Notes: a model not told the origin generated them from the sequence alone. 64,000 nucleotides of DNA from Cyanobacteria bacterium FACHB-502 (GCA_014695325.1 JACJNZ010000039.1:62001-126000), one strand, 5' to 3'. Counted from the stretch's first letter, positions 25,860 to 36,185 are shown. A program made the numbers and translations.

Positions 25860-27389
25860 TTAGATTCTGCGCCAGCGTCGTCCATCTTTATTCAGCAGCA
25901 GCTCGGCTTCAATCGGACCCCAGGTTCCTGCTTCATAAAGAGGAATTGTTTCGGGCGGAGCCGGAGCATCCCAAACCGAGAGCAGCGGCGTCAAAATTCT
26001 CCAGGAAGCCTCTACCTCATCGCCGCGCGTAAACAGGGTTTGATCGCCCAGCATACAGTCCACGAGCAGACGGCTATAGGCATCGGTATTGGCACGACCA
26101 AAGGCGGTGTCATAGCTAAAATCCATATCGACCGATCGCGTCCGCAGTGACGTACCGGGAGTCTTGACTTCAAACCGCAGCGAAATGCCTTCGTTCGGCT
26201 GGATCCGCATCACCAGAACGTTTGGACTCGCTTGCTTTGCAGCAGACTGGAACATCAAGAACGGCACTTCTTTGAATTCGATCGCGATTTCCGTTACTTT
26301 TTTCGCCAGCCGCTTGCCCGTCCGCATGTAGAAGGGAACGCCTTTCCAGCGCCAGTTATCGATATAGAACTTGATTGCTGCATAAGTAGGCGTCGTGGAG
26401 TTGGGATCAGCACCTTCTTCCTGGCGATAGGGGGGAACTTCGTGATTGTCCATCCAGCCGTTTGCATATTGTCCGCGAATTGCAGACCGGCTCAGGTCTT
26501 CTAAATCTGCCAGGTGAGTGGCTTGCAGCACTTTCACCTTCTCGTTACGAATGCTGTCTGCATCAAGCGAGCTCGGCGGTTCCATTGCCGTCAGACAGAA
26601 CAACTGCATCAGGTGGTTTTGCACCATGTCGCGCAGTGCCCCTGCCGTCTCGTAGTAGCCTGCCCGTCCTTCCAGCCCCACAGTTTCTGCCACGGTGATC
26701 TGCACGTTATCAACAAACTGCCGATTCCACAGCGGCTCCCAGATCGCGTTGGCAAAGCGAAACACCATCAGGTTTTGCACCGTTTCTTTTCCCAGGTAGT
26801 GGTCAATCCGGTAAACCTGAGATTCGTTGCAAGTCCGACGCACCACCTGATTCAGCGTTTGTGCTGAGGTCAAATCTTTGCCAAAGGGTTTCTCAATCAC
26901 CAAACGCTGCTTGCGCGGATCGGGCATCATCTCTGCCTTACCTAACTGCTCGATCGCTTCAGCAAAAAAGCGGGGAGCTACTGCCAGATAGAAAACGCGA
27001 TTACCGCGGGTGCCGCGCTTCTCGTCTAGTTCCGCCAGCAGCGTCTTGAGTTTTTGGTAACTGTCGGGGTTGTCAATATCGCCAGAGCAGTAAAATAACC
27101 CTCTGGCAAAGTCATTCCAGATTTCTTCGCGTCCTAGTCCGCCACCAAACTCCGCGACACCTTCGCGCATCTGTTCGCGGAAATAGTCGTCGCTCCACTC
27201 ACGACGCGCCACCCCTACGATCGTCAGTTCTGGGGGAAGCCGTCGCTCTAGCTTCATTTGATAAAGCGCCGGGATTAGTTTGCGCTGAGTTAAATCGCCC
27301 GACGCCCCAAAGATTACGAGAATTTGTGGCTCAGGAATACGGTCTTGCTGTAGCCCAACGCGGAGGGGGTTTTCAAGAAGATTGACCAT
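25860..27389 (-). CDS. zwf: Glucose-6-phosphate 1-dehydrogenase
   Basis: First oxidative step of the pentose phosphate pathway: glucose-6-phosphate plus NADP gives 6-phosphogluconolactone and NADPH. The nucleotide loop [19 protein letters not shown] and the substrate site [14 protein letters not shown] are intact. 509 residues is normal for cyanobacteria. It is the main NADPH source in the dark and is redox-controlled, with OpcA as activator. ATG 27389 is kept; the conserved loop starts about residue 24. It is separated from tal by 359 bases, so it may have its own promoter as well as read-through. Confidence 0.97.
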   Translation of the reverse strand: MVNLLENPLRVGLQQDRIPEPQILVIFGASGDLTQRKLIPALYQMKLERRLPPELTIVGVARREWSDDYFREQMREGVAEFGGGLGREEIWNDFARGLFYCSGDIDNPDSYQKLKTLLAELDEKRGTRGNRVFYLAVAPRFFAEAIEQLGKAEMMPDPRKQRLVIEKPFGKDLTSAQTLNQVVRRTCNESQVYRIDHYLGKETVQNLMVFRFANAIWEPLWNRQFVDNVQITVAETVGLEGRAGYYETAGALRDMVQNHLMQLFCLTAMEPPSSLDADSIRNEKVKVLQATHLADLEDLSRSAIRGQYANGWMDNHEVPPYRQEEGADPNSTTPTYAAIKFYIDNWRWKGVPFYMRTGKRLAKKVTEIAIEFKEVPFLMFQSAAKQASPNVLVMRIQPNEGISLRFEVKTPGTSLRTRSVDMDFSYDTAFGRANTDAYSRLLVDCMLGDQTLFTRGDEVEASWRILTPLLSVWDAPAPPETIPLYEAGTWGPIEAELLLNKDGRRWRRI

Positions 27390-27748
27390 AGAACAATTCG
27401 GGAAGGGGTGAGTGGATGGGGGTCAACGGGTGGGTTAATAAATAATAAAGAGGATTGAGGAGTTTTAGAGGTACTGTATTGCCTCCTTAATTCTTAATCG
27501 TGAGAAACTTTGAGGGTGAGAGACTTTGAGAACCGTAGCTTTGAGAACGGTATAAGAAAACCAGGTTTCCCCAGAATCGGGGATCGGGTGGGCAATTCGA
27601 GTCAAAGAATCCCTTTTCAAACAATCTCCAACAAATTTTTAATCGATCGCTTTTTGTTAATGATTAATAAAAATTTCGAATTTTCTTCCCCCTCCGGGGA
27701 GAAACGCTCGGAGAGGGATTACGCGATCAGATCGGCGACCTAGAACCG
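27390..27748. promoter_or_regulatory. Spacer between tal and zwf
   Basis: About 360 bases, unusual in an otherwise tight operon. It contains a strong hairpin near the tal end and a degenerate repeat of CTTTGAG units (27505-27560). It probably carries a zwf promoter; no operator was recognised. Confidence 0.5.
27688..27717 (-). terminator. 9-bp GC-rich hairpin downstream of tal
   Basis: CCCTCTCCG pairs with CGGAGGGGG (one G-T pair, 12-base loop) on the transcribed minus strand, 32 bases after the tal stop. No T-run follows, so it may act as a partial terminator or protect the fbp-tal mRNA 3' end and so separate its level from zwf. Confidence 0.5.
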
Positions 27749-28897
27749 TTAGCCAACCGGAGCCAAACGATCGATTTTCTCCTGCAAGGAGTCCATCAAC
27801 GAATGGAACGGCTGCACAAACTTATCGATGCCGTCGGTCAGCAAATCTGCCATCGCTTCATCCAGATCGATGTCGATGTCAGGATCTTTGAGGCTGTTGA
27901 TAATGTTGTGTGCTTCTTCGACCCCTGTTTCAATCCGATCGGCAACGTTGCAGTGATCCGCGCAGGCTTCGATCGTCGCAGGCGGCAGCGTGTTCACCGT
28001 TTCATTTCCAACCAGCTCATCGACATACATCACGTCACTGTATTGTGGGTTCTTCGTGCCCGTGCTTGCCCAGAGAAGGCGCTGCACGTTGGCGCCCTTT
28101 TCAGCCAATGCCTTCCAGCGATCGCTGTTCACGATCTTCTTGTACTCCTGGTAGGCAATTTTGGCATTGGCGATTGCCACTTTGCCCTTGATTTCCAGCA
28201 GGCGTGCCTGGACTTGAAGCTGATCCATGCCCTGCAGCTTTTTGTCGATCTGGGCATCGATGTTGCTGTCGATCCGGCTCAGGAAGAAGCTTGCCACCGA
28301 CGAGAGTTTGTCGATCGGCTGATTCTTTGCAACCCGTGCTTCCAGGCCTGCAACGTATGCTTCCGCCGTCGCAATATAGCTCTGCACCGAGAACAGCAGC
28401 GTCACATTGACATTGATCCCTTCTGCAATGACCGCTTTCACCGCAGGCAGACCCGCATCCGTACCGGGGATCTTGATCATCACGTTGGGACGATCAATCT
28501 GAGCGTAGTAACGCTTTGCTTCTTGAATCGTCGCTTCGGTATCGTGAGCAATAATCGGCGGTACTTCAATACTGACATATCCATCTAGCCCACCCGACTG
28601 CTCGTAAACCGGATGGAGAATATCGCAGGCATTGCGAATATCGTCAAAAATCAGAGATTCATAGATCTCTTGCAGCGATTTGCCTGCCCGCACTCCCGCT
28701 TCGATGTCTGCATCATAGATAGCATTCCCGACGATCGCTTTCTCAAAAATTGCCGGGTTAGACGTAATACCACAGATGCCCTGCTCTTCGACCATCCGCT
28801 TCAGTTCGCCAGACCGAACCAAGTCCCGGGTCAGGTTATCCATCCAGATGCTCTGACCGTACTGCTTGATCTCTAATAAATGATTCTCACCTGTCAT
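27749..28897 (-). CDS. tal: Transaldolase
   Basis: Transfers a dihydroxyacetone unit between sugar phosphates in the non-oxidative pentose phosphate pathway. The Schiff-base Lys is in PNVMIKIPGTDAGLPAV; the start has SIWMDNLTRDLVRSGEL and ICGITSNPAIFEKAI. 382 residues fits the cyanobacterial long form (TalB is about 317). It lies 83 bases downstream of fbp on the same strand, in the fbp-tal-zwf-opcA order known from Nostoc and others. ATG 28897 is a good start: AGGAGCAAGAC precedes it. Confidence 0.96.
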   Translation of the reverse strand: MTGENHLLEIKQYGQSIWMDNLTRDLVRSGELKRMVEEQGICGITSNPAIFEKAIVGNAIYDADIEAGVRAGKSLQEIYESLIFDDIRNACDILHPVYEQSGGLDGYVSIEVPPIIAHDTEATIQEAKRYYAQIDRPNVMIKIPGTDAGLPAVKAVIAEGINVNVTLLFSVQSYIATAEAYVAGLEARVAKNQPIDKLSSVASFFLSRIDSNIDAQIDKKLQGMDQLQVQARLLEIKGKVAIANAKIAYQEYKKIVNSDRWKALAEKGANVQRLLWASTGTKNPQYSDVMYVDELVGNETVNTLPPATIEACADHCNVADRIETGVEEAHNIINSLKDPDIDIDLDEAMADLLTDGIDKFVQPFHSLMDSLQEKIDRLAPVG

Positions 28898-28980
28898 TCG
28901 TCTTGCTCCTTACTTGCTCTCTACACGATAAAAGTGAATTTAAATGAACAGAATCAGCCTTTGGACTCAGCCTTTTGTAG

Positions 28981-30057
28981 TCAACCCTTCGAGGTCAAGA
29001 CCGTCTGTTCCTCGGTTTGCCTCCGACGATCGGCGATAAACGACTCAACCAGCTCCACATCTTCTCGGCTACCCAGAATCAAAGGCGTTCGGGTATGAAG
29101 GTGATCGGGGATCACGTCCATAATGTCCTGCGTTCCGGTACTGGCTTTCCCTCCTGCCTGTTCAACCAGATAAGCCAAGGGAGCCGATTCATAAAGCAAT
29201 CGCAGTTTTCCTTCCGGCTTTTTCACCGTTCCCGGATATAGGAACACGCCGCCCTGAAACAGAATTCGGTGAATATCACCCACCAGCGCGCCGCTATAGC
29301 GTGCAGTGTAACCCTCATGCCGATGCACATAGCGAATATAGTCCCGAATCGGCTCGCTCCACTGCCAGAAGTTGCCTTCGTTCACGCTGTAGACCGGACC
29401 ATGGGTAGGAATCTGGATATTCTCACTCGACAAAATGAACTCGCCCAGGCTGGGATCAAGCGTAAAGGCATGAACTCCTTTACCGATCGAGTAAACCAGC
29501 ATTGTACTGGGACCATAAAGGATATAGCCTGCGGCAATTTGGTCGTGTCCATGCCGAAGCAAATCTGCCGCCGTGCCGTCCTGGTCTTCGCCTTGCTGTC
29601 GCCGAATCGAAAAGATCGATCCCACGTTCAAGTTAATATCTACATTTGAGGAACCGTCGATCGGGTCATAGAGCAGCGTGTAGCGTCCCAACGGACAGTT
29701 TTCGGGAATGTAATACGGCTTCTCCATTTCTTCAGAAGCCAGACGGCATACCAGTCCGCTTTGCTCAAACACCGAGATAAATACCTGATTGGCGAATACA
29801 TCCATTTTTTTAACGGATTCGCCCTGCACATTCGTGCGTCCCGTAAACCCTAGTGCATCCTCCACCAGTCCCGCCCGCGTCAGGCGACGAGCAATCAGCT
29901 TACCTGCCAGGGCAATCCGGCTCATGAGCGCACTCAAATCCTGCGCGTCGGCTGAAAAACTGTGAAGCTGCTGAAGAACATGACGCGAAAGGGTCGTGCA
30001 GTCCCGATCGAGCAAGTATTCATGTTCCAGATTTAAGGGTTGCTCAAAATCAACCAT
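28981..30057 (-). CDS. fbp: Class I fructose-1,6-bisphosphatase
   Basis: Hydrolyses fructose-1,6-bisphosphate to fructose-6-phosphate in gluconeogenesis and the recycling arm of the oxidative pentose pathway. Metal and substrate motifs: [31 protein letters not shown] and the C-terminal [14 protein letters not shown]. 358 residues is normal for the cyanobacterial class I enzyme, distinct from the bifunctional FBPase/SBPase (GlpX). ATG 30057 begins the conserved [20 protein letters not shown]-like start. It is the first gene of the four-gene carbon operon; its promoter should lie in the long upstream spacer. Confidence 0.96.
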   Translation of the reverse strand: MVDFEQPLNLEHEYLLDRDCTTLSRHVLQQLHSFSADAQDLSALMSRIALAGKLIARRLTRAGLVEDALGFTGRTNVQGESVKKMDVFANQVFISVFEQSGLVCRLASEEMEKPYYIPENCPLGRYTLLYDPIDGSSNVDINLNVGSIFSIRRQQGEDQDGTAADLLRHGHDQIAAGYILYGPSTMLVYSIGKGVHAFTLDPSLGEFILSSENIQIPTHGPVYSVNEGNFWQWSEPIRDYIRYVHRHEGYTARYSGALVGDIHRILFQGGVFLYPGTVKKPEGKLRLLYESAPLAYLVEQAGGKASTGTQDIMDVIPDHLHTRTPLILGSREDVELVESFIADRRRQTEEQTVLTSKG

Positions 30058-30927
30058 ATTCTTTCCTTTTAACGAAGATTAAGGAAAACGAAATTGGGAG
30101 AAATACTTCTCCTTCACTATGAACAGATCGGGCAGCCCTTTATCTTCTATCTTAAGAAGGCATTTCCAGAACGTGGCTTAACTTTAGGTGAAATACAGAA
30201 ATGCGGATCAAAAACCTGAACAGAAAACCATGAGCAAATGTAAACGAACTACTGCAAATTCTTAAGAAGTACGCAGAAGTGATTCGGCTCTCATTCTAAA
30301 GATAGAGAAGAATCGGATAAACAAAGCCAGATACACAACCAAGACCCCTTGCTTGCCCAAAACTGATCAATGAAGTAGGGATAGCCGAACAGTAAGCTGA
30401 ATCTAAAATGGTTAATCAGGAAACAATAGTAGGCCACAACGAAATGTAATTATCTTGACAAACGGCAGTAAGCTCAAAATGCTTCACTGCTTTTTAGAAT
30501 GCTACTTAACCTTTGAAGATTATCAGTTAAATATCAAATAAATATCAAACAAATCTAAGAGAATGCTTAAAAAGTGCTCAATTTCATACATCGCCCCCTA
30601 AATCGGTCAACATTCGGAGACTTTGAATCTCTTAAAGTGAGCGAGGTTTCCCTCGGTATCGACTGACAGGAGGTAGTTCGAGCCATCATGATGACTTCTC
30701 AAATATCCTCTCAGCCTATTCGTTGTGCATAAATCTGGCCCTTCTAGCAAAACGATCGCTCCTCTAAACAAAAGGGCGATCGCCTAATTCATCAAAATCA
30801 GAGTCAAAACAAAAATCATGATCTAAAGATGCGATTGAAAGTAGAAGTCATGCAGGGATCAAGCCTCAGTAGTTTCCACTGAACATTCCGTCAACTGCTT
30901 AACCTGACGTGCTGAGTTTTGCTTCTC
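30058..30927. promoter_or_regulatory. 870-base spacer upstream of fbp
   Basis: Gene-free and AT-rich. It should hold the operon promoter. The nearest match to an NtcA box is GTAAACGAACTAC (about 30239), but its spacer is seven and not eight bases, so it is not called. A dispersed repeat copy occupies 30583-30715. No tRNA or riboswitch was seen. Confidence 0.5.
30583..30715 (+). repeat. Dispersed repeat, copy 2
   Basis: CATCGCCCCCTAAATC, then AGACTTTGAATCTCTTAAAG, and the end CATCATGATGACTTCTCAAA with ATCCTCTCA. The end matches copy 8 (55.1 kb), so the family is longer than its GC core. Confidence 0.75.
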
Positions 30928-31542
30928 CTAGTAACAATACCGTCCCCCCTGATCCGCGGTCCGATTGTCCCTCGCCTTTCGCATCGTCCCTAAAATGGTC
31001 GAGACCACCACACACCGCTTCGCCCGGCTGCCCCCTGCTGCCATAAACGTAATACGACCCAAAGGGGGATTAATATGCCCCCGATAGGTGAACTCGACCC
31101 GATAGACTCCACCCCGTCGCGCTAATGTGGTTTCCATCGTGTCAATCTGAACACCAGCCGGGAAGGGTTGCCAATGAGAGGCGGTTGGTGTAGCCGTTGC
31201 AGGATGAATTGCCCACTCTGCCGCCCGATCCACTTCTCGAAAGCTAACCCGCCACGCCAGTTTCGAGGACATTGCCTTTCGCTGAGCCTGTCTCATCACC
31301 TGCAGTGCCTGATCTTGAGCTGCTGTAATTCGCTGTGTATCGCGCCATTGAATCCAGCTTGGAGCAGCGATCGCAACCAGTATCCCAGCAATGCTAATCG
31401 CAATGAGCATCTCGACCAGGGTAAAGCCTCGTTTATCTGGTTTAGCCAGACTACCTGCAAAACGATTGCCATCACCGTAGTGCCGTCTGGCTCTATTGGC
31501 AAAACGGAAAGTCCATGCCTTGCCCTGCTGTTTGTCCTGCAT
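30928..31542 (-). CDS. Type IV pilin-like / GspH-FimT pseudopilin
   Basis: 204 residues. The prepilin peptidase site and first helix are clear (KRGFTLVEMLIAISIAGILV, cleavage between Gly and Phe), with Glu at position five of the mature protein. After the helix comes a GspH/FimT-like beta domain (AQDQALQVMRQAQRKAMSSK) and a C-terminal RITFMAAGGSRAKRCVVVST block seen in cyanobacterial minor pilins. It would be processed by PilD and join type IV pili used for motility or DNA uptake. The leader before the cleavage site is about 39 residues, longer than usual, so the true start may be further in. No pil genes are adjacent. Confidence 0.85.
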   Translation of the reverse strand: MQDKQQGKAWTFRFANRARRHYGDGNRFAGSLAKPDKRGFTLVEMLIAISIAGILVAIAAPSWIQWRDTQRITAAQDQALQVMRQAQRKAMSSKLAWRVSFREVDRAAEWAIHPATATPTASHWQPFPAGVQIDTMETTLARRGGVYRVEFTYRGHINPPLGRITFMAAGGSRAKRCVVVSTILGTMRKARDNRTADQGGRYCY

Positions 31543-31774
31543 CCGATTGCCCCTGGTTAACCCAATTTACAACCAGCTTCAATATGCCCATACGCAGGAT
31601 ATTTCTCCCGAATTGAGGAAATCTTGACAAATTTAGCTTTTAACAGAATCAGGAGGCATCTGAAAATCTGCAAAGCAAATTTCGTTCAAAAAAAGTGCAG
31701 ATTAGTCACAAAATCGAGTATGCTTATTTCTTGGAGTGGAAACAGCTCAACCTCGATCCACCCTATTAGCTCAT

Positions 31775-31855
31775 GCGGATGTGGCGGAATTGGTATACGC
31801 GCACGTTTGAGGGGCGTGTGGCTTTGCCTTGCGAGTTCGAGTCTCGCCATCCGCA
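31775..31855 (+). tRNA. tRNA-Leu (GAG anticodon)
   Basis: Acceptor stem GCGGATG pairs with CATCCGC, discriminator A. The D stem is GCG/CGC; the anticodon stem CACGT/GCGTG encloses loop TTGAGGG with GAG at 31809-31811; a long variable arm (GGC/GCC) marks class II; the T arm is GCGAG-TTCGAGT-CTCGC. CCA is not encoded, as usual in cyanobacteria. It reads CUC/CUU leucine codons. Confidence 0.93.
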
Positions 31856-31965
31856 TTTTGGAAGATGCTAGTTCTGAATAGTCTTTGGATGCCGGTTGCC
31901 AATGACGCAGGCAAGGTTCCTGGCGGAAAAAGCTAGGCAAATGGCTAGCCTCTATAACTACCTAA

Positions 31966-31996
31966 AGACGCCGCTTCATCTCGTGAGGCGGCGTTT
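31966..31996. terminator. GC-rich hairpin downstream of tRNA-Leu
   Basis: ACGCCGC pairs with GCGGCGT over a 13-base loop, about 110 bases after the tRNA. AAG and TT flank it but there is no long T-run. It could serve both the tRNA and the converging remnant gene. Confidence 0.5.
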
Positions 31997-32073
31997 GAAT
32001 GTCTTAAAGACATCGCTAAGATAGCTGAAGTTTTTCCAGGTTTATGCTGGATTGTGCTTTGAATTTCTGCGCT

Positions 32074-32547
32074 TTAGCGTAGTGTGCTGCCTATTGTTGC
32101 CAGTCCAAGCACAATGCTTGGTTCAGGAACAAGCGTAGGAGCGAATTTACCGGTTCCTGCATGGAAGCTATGGTTATCGCTCTCAAAGCCGCTACCATCG
32201 TTTTGCTCAATCACAATCCTGTTAAAGTTATCAGCATTGCTCGTGGAATAAAAGTGAACGAAGCCCTTGCCCTCTCCCTCGTGTTGCGCTGCTGAAACGA
32301 GGGCAACAGGATTAACATCTGCGGTTGAAAAAGACTGAATCAGCCTGTCATTCATGTAAAACGAGAAGATGTTTCCGCTGCTAATTGCATCCCAATTGCT
32401 CCCGGAATAGTTCAGGGTCTTTTCAACATCGATCGTCACCTTGTCGCCTTGAAATGCCACTAGGTAATTGGAGGTGTTCGCTTCTCCCTGTAGTTTAGCG
32501 GGTGCCCACTTACCGGTACGCACACTGCTGTTACTGTTGTTTTTAAA
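32074..32547 (-). pseudogene. Truncated PEP-CTERM protein gene
   Basis: The frame opens after a TAG at 32548-32550 without a signal peptide; the first possible start is GTG 32523. It encodes a beta-rich domain (FSFYMNDRLIQSFSTAD, then VHFYSTSNADNFNRIVIEQ) with a motif shared at both ends (RTGKWAPA and GTGKFAPT), then VPEPS and a hydrophobic stretch that stops after STLR, before the usual basic tail. With both the export signal and the sorting tail cut, it is likely a decayed exported protein. It could still be expressed inside the cell. A complete PEP-CTERM gene is at 6.3 kb. Confidence 0.65.
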
Positions 32548-32550
32548 CTA

Positions 32551-33363
32551 GATCGAAAAAGGCTGTACTGTTGAAGCCGTTCGAGAAAAAGTACTGAATT
32601 TAAAAAGCTGCTCTATTTTAAGTTCTCATATTCAAACTAATCGACAGTACGAATGCAGAAACCGTTCCTATTCAGAGCAGTACATTACCATAGCTCTGCT
32701 AAAGCAATAACTTACAAAAGCACAACGTATCGCTAAACAATCAACGTCTGTGGGCAATGACAATCATTCAAAATCTATTTCGATCGAGTAAAAAGCCCTC
32801 AGCTAACCGATAGTTTTTTCCTTTTTCCAGTAACGATCGGCTATTCGTTGCTGTATTTCTTGCTTGAAGGGTGGAATGATAGTTAGGATTTTTCGGGTTG
32901 CTTTAAAGTCTTTCCCTGTAAGCAGGAATCAGCAATGCGAAACCTGTGAGAATTCATTGGAGAATTCCATAAAAGCGGTTGTTCTAGAAGTTAAAGCTTT
33001 AGCTAACCCTCCGTAAATTAACTGAGGCTGTCTGGTTGAGCTTACACATTTATCAAATTGCCAGCCTGCTTTTATGCAGTAAAACCAATGCCGTGAGAAC
33101 ACGGTAGCCAAATTACTTCTCAACCGAATACATCTAGAAAAGAAATCAATCGATTCAACTCAGTTTCAACGATGAGATGTCAGCATAGCCCCTTCTGATT
33201 CTCATTTCGTCGAGCTTATCAGCCCCAATTTATTGCACTCAAAGATTTTGCAGATCTAGGCAGTTTTTGCTTAGGCAAATTTGTTGCGTCATTGCTGGCA
33301 GTTTGAAAAAGAGTTCATCCAGCTTGCTTGGTTTTTGTGCTTCATTCTGGAGTTTGGCAAATA
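32551..33363. other. Gene-free AT-rich stretch
   Basis: About 810 bases between the broken PEP-CTERM gene and a glycosyltransferase. Short frames (for example 32929-33123 on the minus strand) have no recognisable features. It may include lost parts of the remnant gene, and the glycosyltransferase promoter. No RNA gene was recognised. Confidence 0.5.
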
Positions 33364-34701
33364 ATGCGAATTTTGATTTACTCCTACAACTATCATCCTG
33401 AGCCGATTGGTATTGCACCACTGATGACCGAGTTGGCAGAAGGGCTGGTCAAGCGGGGGCATGAAGTACGGGTTGTCACTGGAATGCCGAACTATCCGCA
33501 GCGTCAAATCTACCCAGAATATCGCGGCAAATGGTTTACTACGGAGGAGCGCAACGGAGTTAAAATTCAGCGCAGCACCGTCTGGATTCGTCCTAAGCCC
33601 GGTTTATTGACCCGAATGCTGCTGGATGGAAGCTTTGTGGTGACCAGTCTATTTCAGGCATTGCGCGGTTGGCGACCTGATGTAATTCTGCTGACGGTTC
33701 CACCGCTTCCAGTGTCGGTGTCGGCGGCGTTGTTAGGGGCTATTTACGGCTGTCCAATCGTCCTCAACTTGCAGGACATTTTGCCTGAAGCTGCCGTTCA
33801 TGTAGGACTGATCAAAAACAAACTGGCAATTCGCGTATTTGAGCAGCTTGAAAAATTTGCCTACCGAACTGCTCATACGATCAGCGTGATTACGGAAGGA
33901 TTTACCGAGAACTTAATGGATAAAGGCATTCATCCCAGTAAAATTCGCTGCATTCCAAACTGGGTGGATGTTAACTTTATTCGTCCTTTGTCAAAGGAAC
34001 AAAACGAGTTTCGCCGTACTCACGGATTAGAAGACAAATTTGTGGTGATGTACTCCGGCAATATTGCCTTGACCCAAGGACTAGAAACAGTCATTCGGGC
34101 AGCCGCTCAGTTGTCTTACTTACCCGATATTACTTTTGTGATTGTGGGAGAACCTGGCGCTTTGCAGAACCTGCGTCAGGTTTGCGATGAGTATGGTGCA
34201 AAAAATGTGCTGCTGCTGCCGTTTCAGCCAAGGGAGCAATTGCCAGAAATGCTGGCAGCAGCAGATGTAGGACTTGTCGTGCAAAAACAGCAGGTCGTTT
34301 CGTTCAATATGCCGTCTAAGATTCAAGTACTGCTAGCAAGCGGTCGTCCGATCATCGCTTCTGTACCCCTGACCGGAACAGCAGCAAAAGCAATTTTGCA
34401 AAGTGGTGGCGGGCTTGTCGTTGCCCCTGAAGAACCTAACTTGATGGCAGATGCCCTTCTCACGCTGTACGACGATCGTGAGAGAGCGACTGCATTAGGG
34501 CAACAGGGCAGACACTACGCTATGCAGCACTACTCCTTCGAGAAAGCACTCAGCCGCTATGAATCGCTGTTCCACGATGTAACGACTTCTTCTAAGCCAG
34601 GATGGAAAGTCCGTTTTCCTGCCCTGCTGTTCCCAACTCCCAGAACGCAAGCAATTTCCCCTGTTACACCTCAATCTGTACAGCCTATGACCCTAGAATA
34701 A
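33364..34701 (+). CDS. WcaI-like GT4 glycosyltransferase
   Basis: 445 residues with a GT-B fold. The N-terminal domain starts RILIYSYNYHPEPIGIAPL and has RGHEVRVVTGMPNYPQ, typical of WcaI-type colanic-acid-like enzymes; the C-terminal donor domain has VVMYSGNIALTQGLETV and the Glu-containing donor site replaced by FNMPSKIQVLLASGRP. It probably adds fucose or another sugar to a lipid-linked exopolysaccharide intermediate in the cytoplasm. ATG 33364 is chosen because the conserved strand starts at once. The last 40 residues are variable and Pro/Thr-rich. No other polysaccharide genes are adjacent. Confidence 0.88.
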   Translation: MRILIYSYNYHPEPIGIAPLMTELAEGLVKRGHEVRVVTGMPNYPQRQIYPEYRGKWFTTEERNGVKIQRSTVWIRPKPGLLTRMLLDGSFVVTSLFQALRGWRPDVILLTVPPLPVSVSAALLGAIYGCPIVLNLQDILPEAAVHVGLIKNKLAIRVFEQLEKFAYRTAHTISVITEGFTENLMDKGIHPSKIRCIPNWVDVNFIRPLSKEQNEFRRTHGLEDKFVVMYSGNIALTQGLETVIRAAAQLSYLPDITFVIVGEPGALQNLRQVCDEYGAKNVLLLPFQPREQLPEMLAAADVGLVVQKQQVVSFNMPSKIQVLLASGRPIIASVPLTGTAAKAILQSGGGLVVAPEEPNLMADALLTLYDDRERATALGQQGRHYAMQHYSFEKALSRYESLFHDVTTSSKPGWKVRFPALLFPTPRTQAISPVTPQSVQPMTLE

Positions 34702-34798
34702 TGCGGGCGGACTTTCGATCGCTGCGTTAACATTAAAGAGTATCAAAGGATAACTCAAATCAAGCGACGAAAGCAGTTTCACGAAACGCTGCCCCTGC

Positions 34799-35431
34799 AT
34801 GAAACAATCCCTATCTCTGCGTCAGCAAGTGCTGGCTTGGCTGAAAGAAAACGTGCCTAAATCCCGAATTGAGCATATTCTGCGCGTGGAGCAGATGGCG
34901 ATCGACCTGGCAAGGGTTCATCGGGTTGATGTCGAAAAAGCAGCTCTATCAGGATTGATGCACGACCTGGCAAAGTATTTCAAACCTGCTCGGCTGCTGG
35001 AAATAGCTCGACGGGCAAGTTTACCACTTGATCCGGTTGATGAAGCCAACCCTCACCTGCTGCATGCAGAGATTGGTGCGATCGTGGCAAGAGAGGAATT
35101 TGGCGTTCAGGATGCGGAAATTCTCGGTGCAATTGCAAACCATACGCTGGGCAGCCCGGGCATGAACAGTCTGAGCTGCATTGTCTATTTGGCAGACAGT
35201 CTGGAGCCGGGGCGGGGGGATACACTAGAGCTCAATCATCTGCGTCAGGTTGCTCAGCAAAATCTGGCTCAGGCGGTTTGGCTTAATTGCGATGCCTCAG
35301 TGCAATTCCTGATCCAAACGCAGCGCTTAATTCATCCCCGTGCCCTGTTGACGCGGAACTGGTTTCTCCAGCAAACAAAATCGCAGCAAAAATTTACGGA
35401 GGCCTCAAAGCCGCTGCCTGTCGGTTCTTGA
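34799..35431 (+). CDS. yqeK: YqeK-type HD-domain Ap4A hydrolase
   Basis: Symmetrical cleavage of diadenosine tetraphosphate to ADP by a di-iron HD phosphohydrolase, removing a stress alarmone. HD motifs: HILRVEQMAIDLA, GLMHDLAKY, LLHAEIGAIVA, ILGAIANHTLG and VYLADSLEPGR. 210 residues, a little longer than the 185-190 of Bacillus YqeK because of a C-terminal tail. It precedes rsfS by about 240 bases; the yqeK-rsfS pair is conserved widely, often with nadD, which is absent here. ATG 34799 directly starts the conserved helix region. Confidence 0.9.
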   Translation: MKQSLSLRQQVLAWLKENVPKSRIEHILRVEQMAIDLARVHRVDVEKAALSGLMHDLAKYFKPARLLEIARRASLPLDPVDEANPHLLHAEIGAIVAREEFGVQDAEILGAIANHTLGSPGMNSLSCIVYLADSLEPGRGDTLELNHLRQVAQQNLAQAVWLNCDASVQFLIQTQRLIHPRALLTRNWFLQQTKSQQKFTEASKPLPVGS

Positions 35432-35672
35432 TTTGTTTGTGCTGCGGCTCCGGGATGAACTTCTGCTGTAGGTCTATTTTCAGCTTCGGTAAATTTCGCT
35501 AATCTGCTGACAAAGCCTTTGTTACGCACTGTTCACTTCCGTTTTGCTCACTTCGGGGTAGGTTACTCTCGGCATCTAGAAACCGCAGGTCAACCTTTCC
35601 CAATCATTCTCAGTCCAATCGAGTTAGCCCTCTTAACTTCGTTGCCAATTTATCAGGAGTATTCAATTCTGA

Positions 35673-36128
35673 ATGACAAATTTTTCACCAATTCAGACCA
35701 ACGCAAACCAATCCTCTGACTCGAATCACACTGATCCGGCTGAAGACTTTCGCCTCGGTACGCCCCAATCTCGCAGCGATAACGAAAGCCGTCAGCTTGC
35801 CATGACGATTGCAGAAGCAATGGACGATCGTAAAGGTGGCGATATTACCGTTCTCCAGGTGTCTGACGTTTCATACGTGGCAGATTATTTTGTGATCGCG
35901 ACGGGCTTTTCTAACGTGCAGGTGCGTGCGATAGCTCGTGCAATCGAGGACAAAGTTGAAACTCAATGGCAGCAGCTGCCGCTGCGCGTTGAAGGCTTTG
36001 GCGAGGGAAGCTGGGTGCTGATGGACTATGGCGATGTGATTGCCCATATCTTCCTGCCGAAAGAGCGCGAGTTTTACAGCCTGGAAGCATTTTGGGGACA
36101 CGCCGATCGCGTTTCCTTATCTACTTGA
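35673..36128 (+). CDS. rsfS: Ribosomal silencing factor RsfS
   Basis: Binds uL14 on the 50S subunit and blocks 30S joining when nutrients are short. The Iojap/RsfS domain is clear: AMTIAEAMDDRKGGDITVL, VADYFVIATGFSNVQVRAIA, then GSWVLMDYGDVIAHIF and REFYSLEAFWGHA. 151 residues with a 40-residue polar N-terminal extension. ATG 35673 has AGGAG about 13 bases upstream, slightly far; no better start precedes the domain. The neighbour yqeK supports the call. CGLD27 follows 57 bases downstream. Confidence 0.93.
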   Translation: MTNFSPIQTNANQSSDSNHTDPAEDFRLGTPQSRSDNESRQLAMTIAEAMDDRKGGDITVLQVSDVSYVADYFVIATGFSNVQVRAIARAIEDKVETQWQQLPLRVEGFGEGSWVLMDYGDVIAHIFLPKEREFYSLEAFWGHADRVSLST

Positions 36129-36185
36129 CTAGAGATTCGTTAAAGTAAAGACACAGCCGCTTCTTATCTTGTGTCATCCTCTGCC

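Noticed and set aside
27803-28588. 261-codon plus-strand frame antisense to tal
   Set aside because: Pure shadow of the highly conserved transaldolase gene.
30235-30260. NtcA-like site upstream of fbp
   Set aside because: The GTA...TAC spacing is seven bases where NtcA needs eight.
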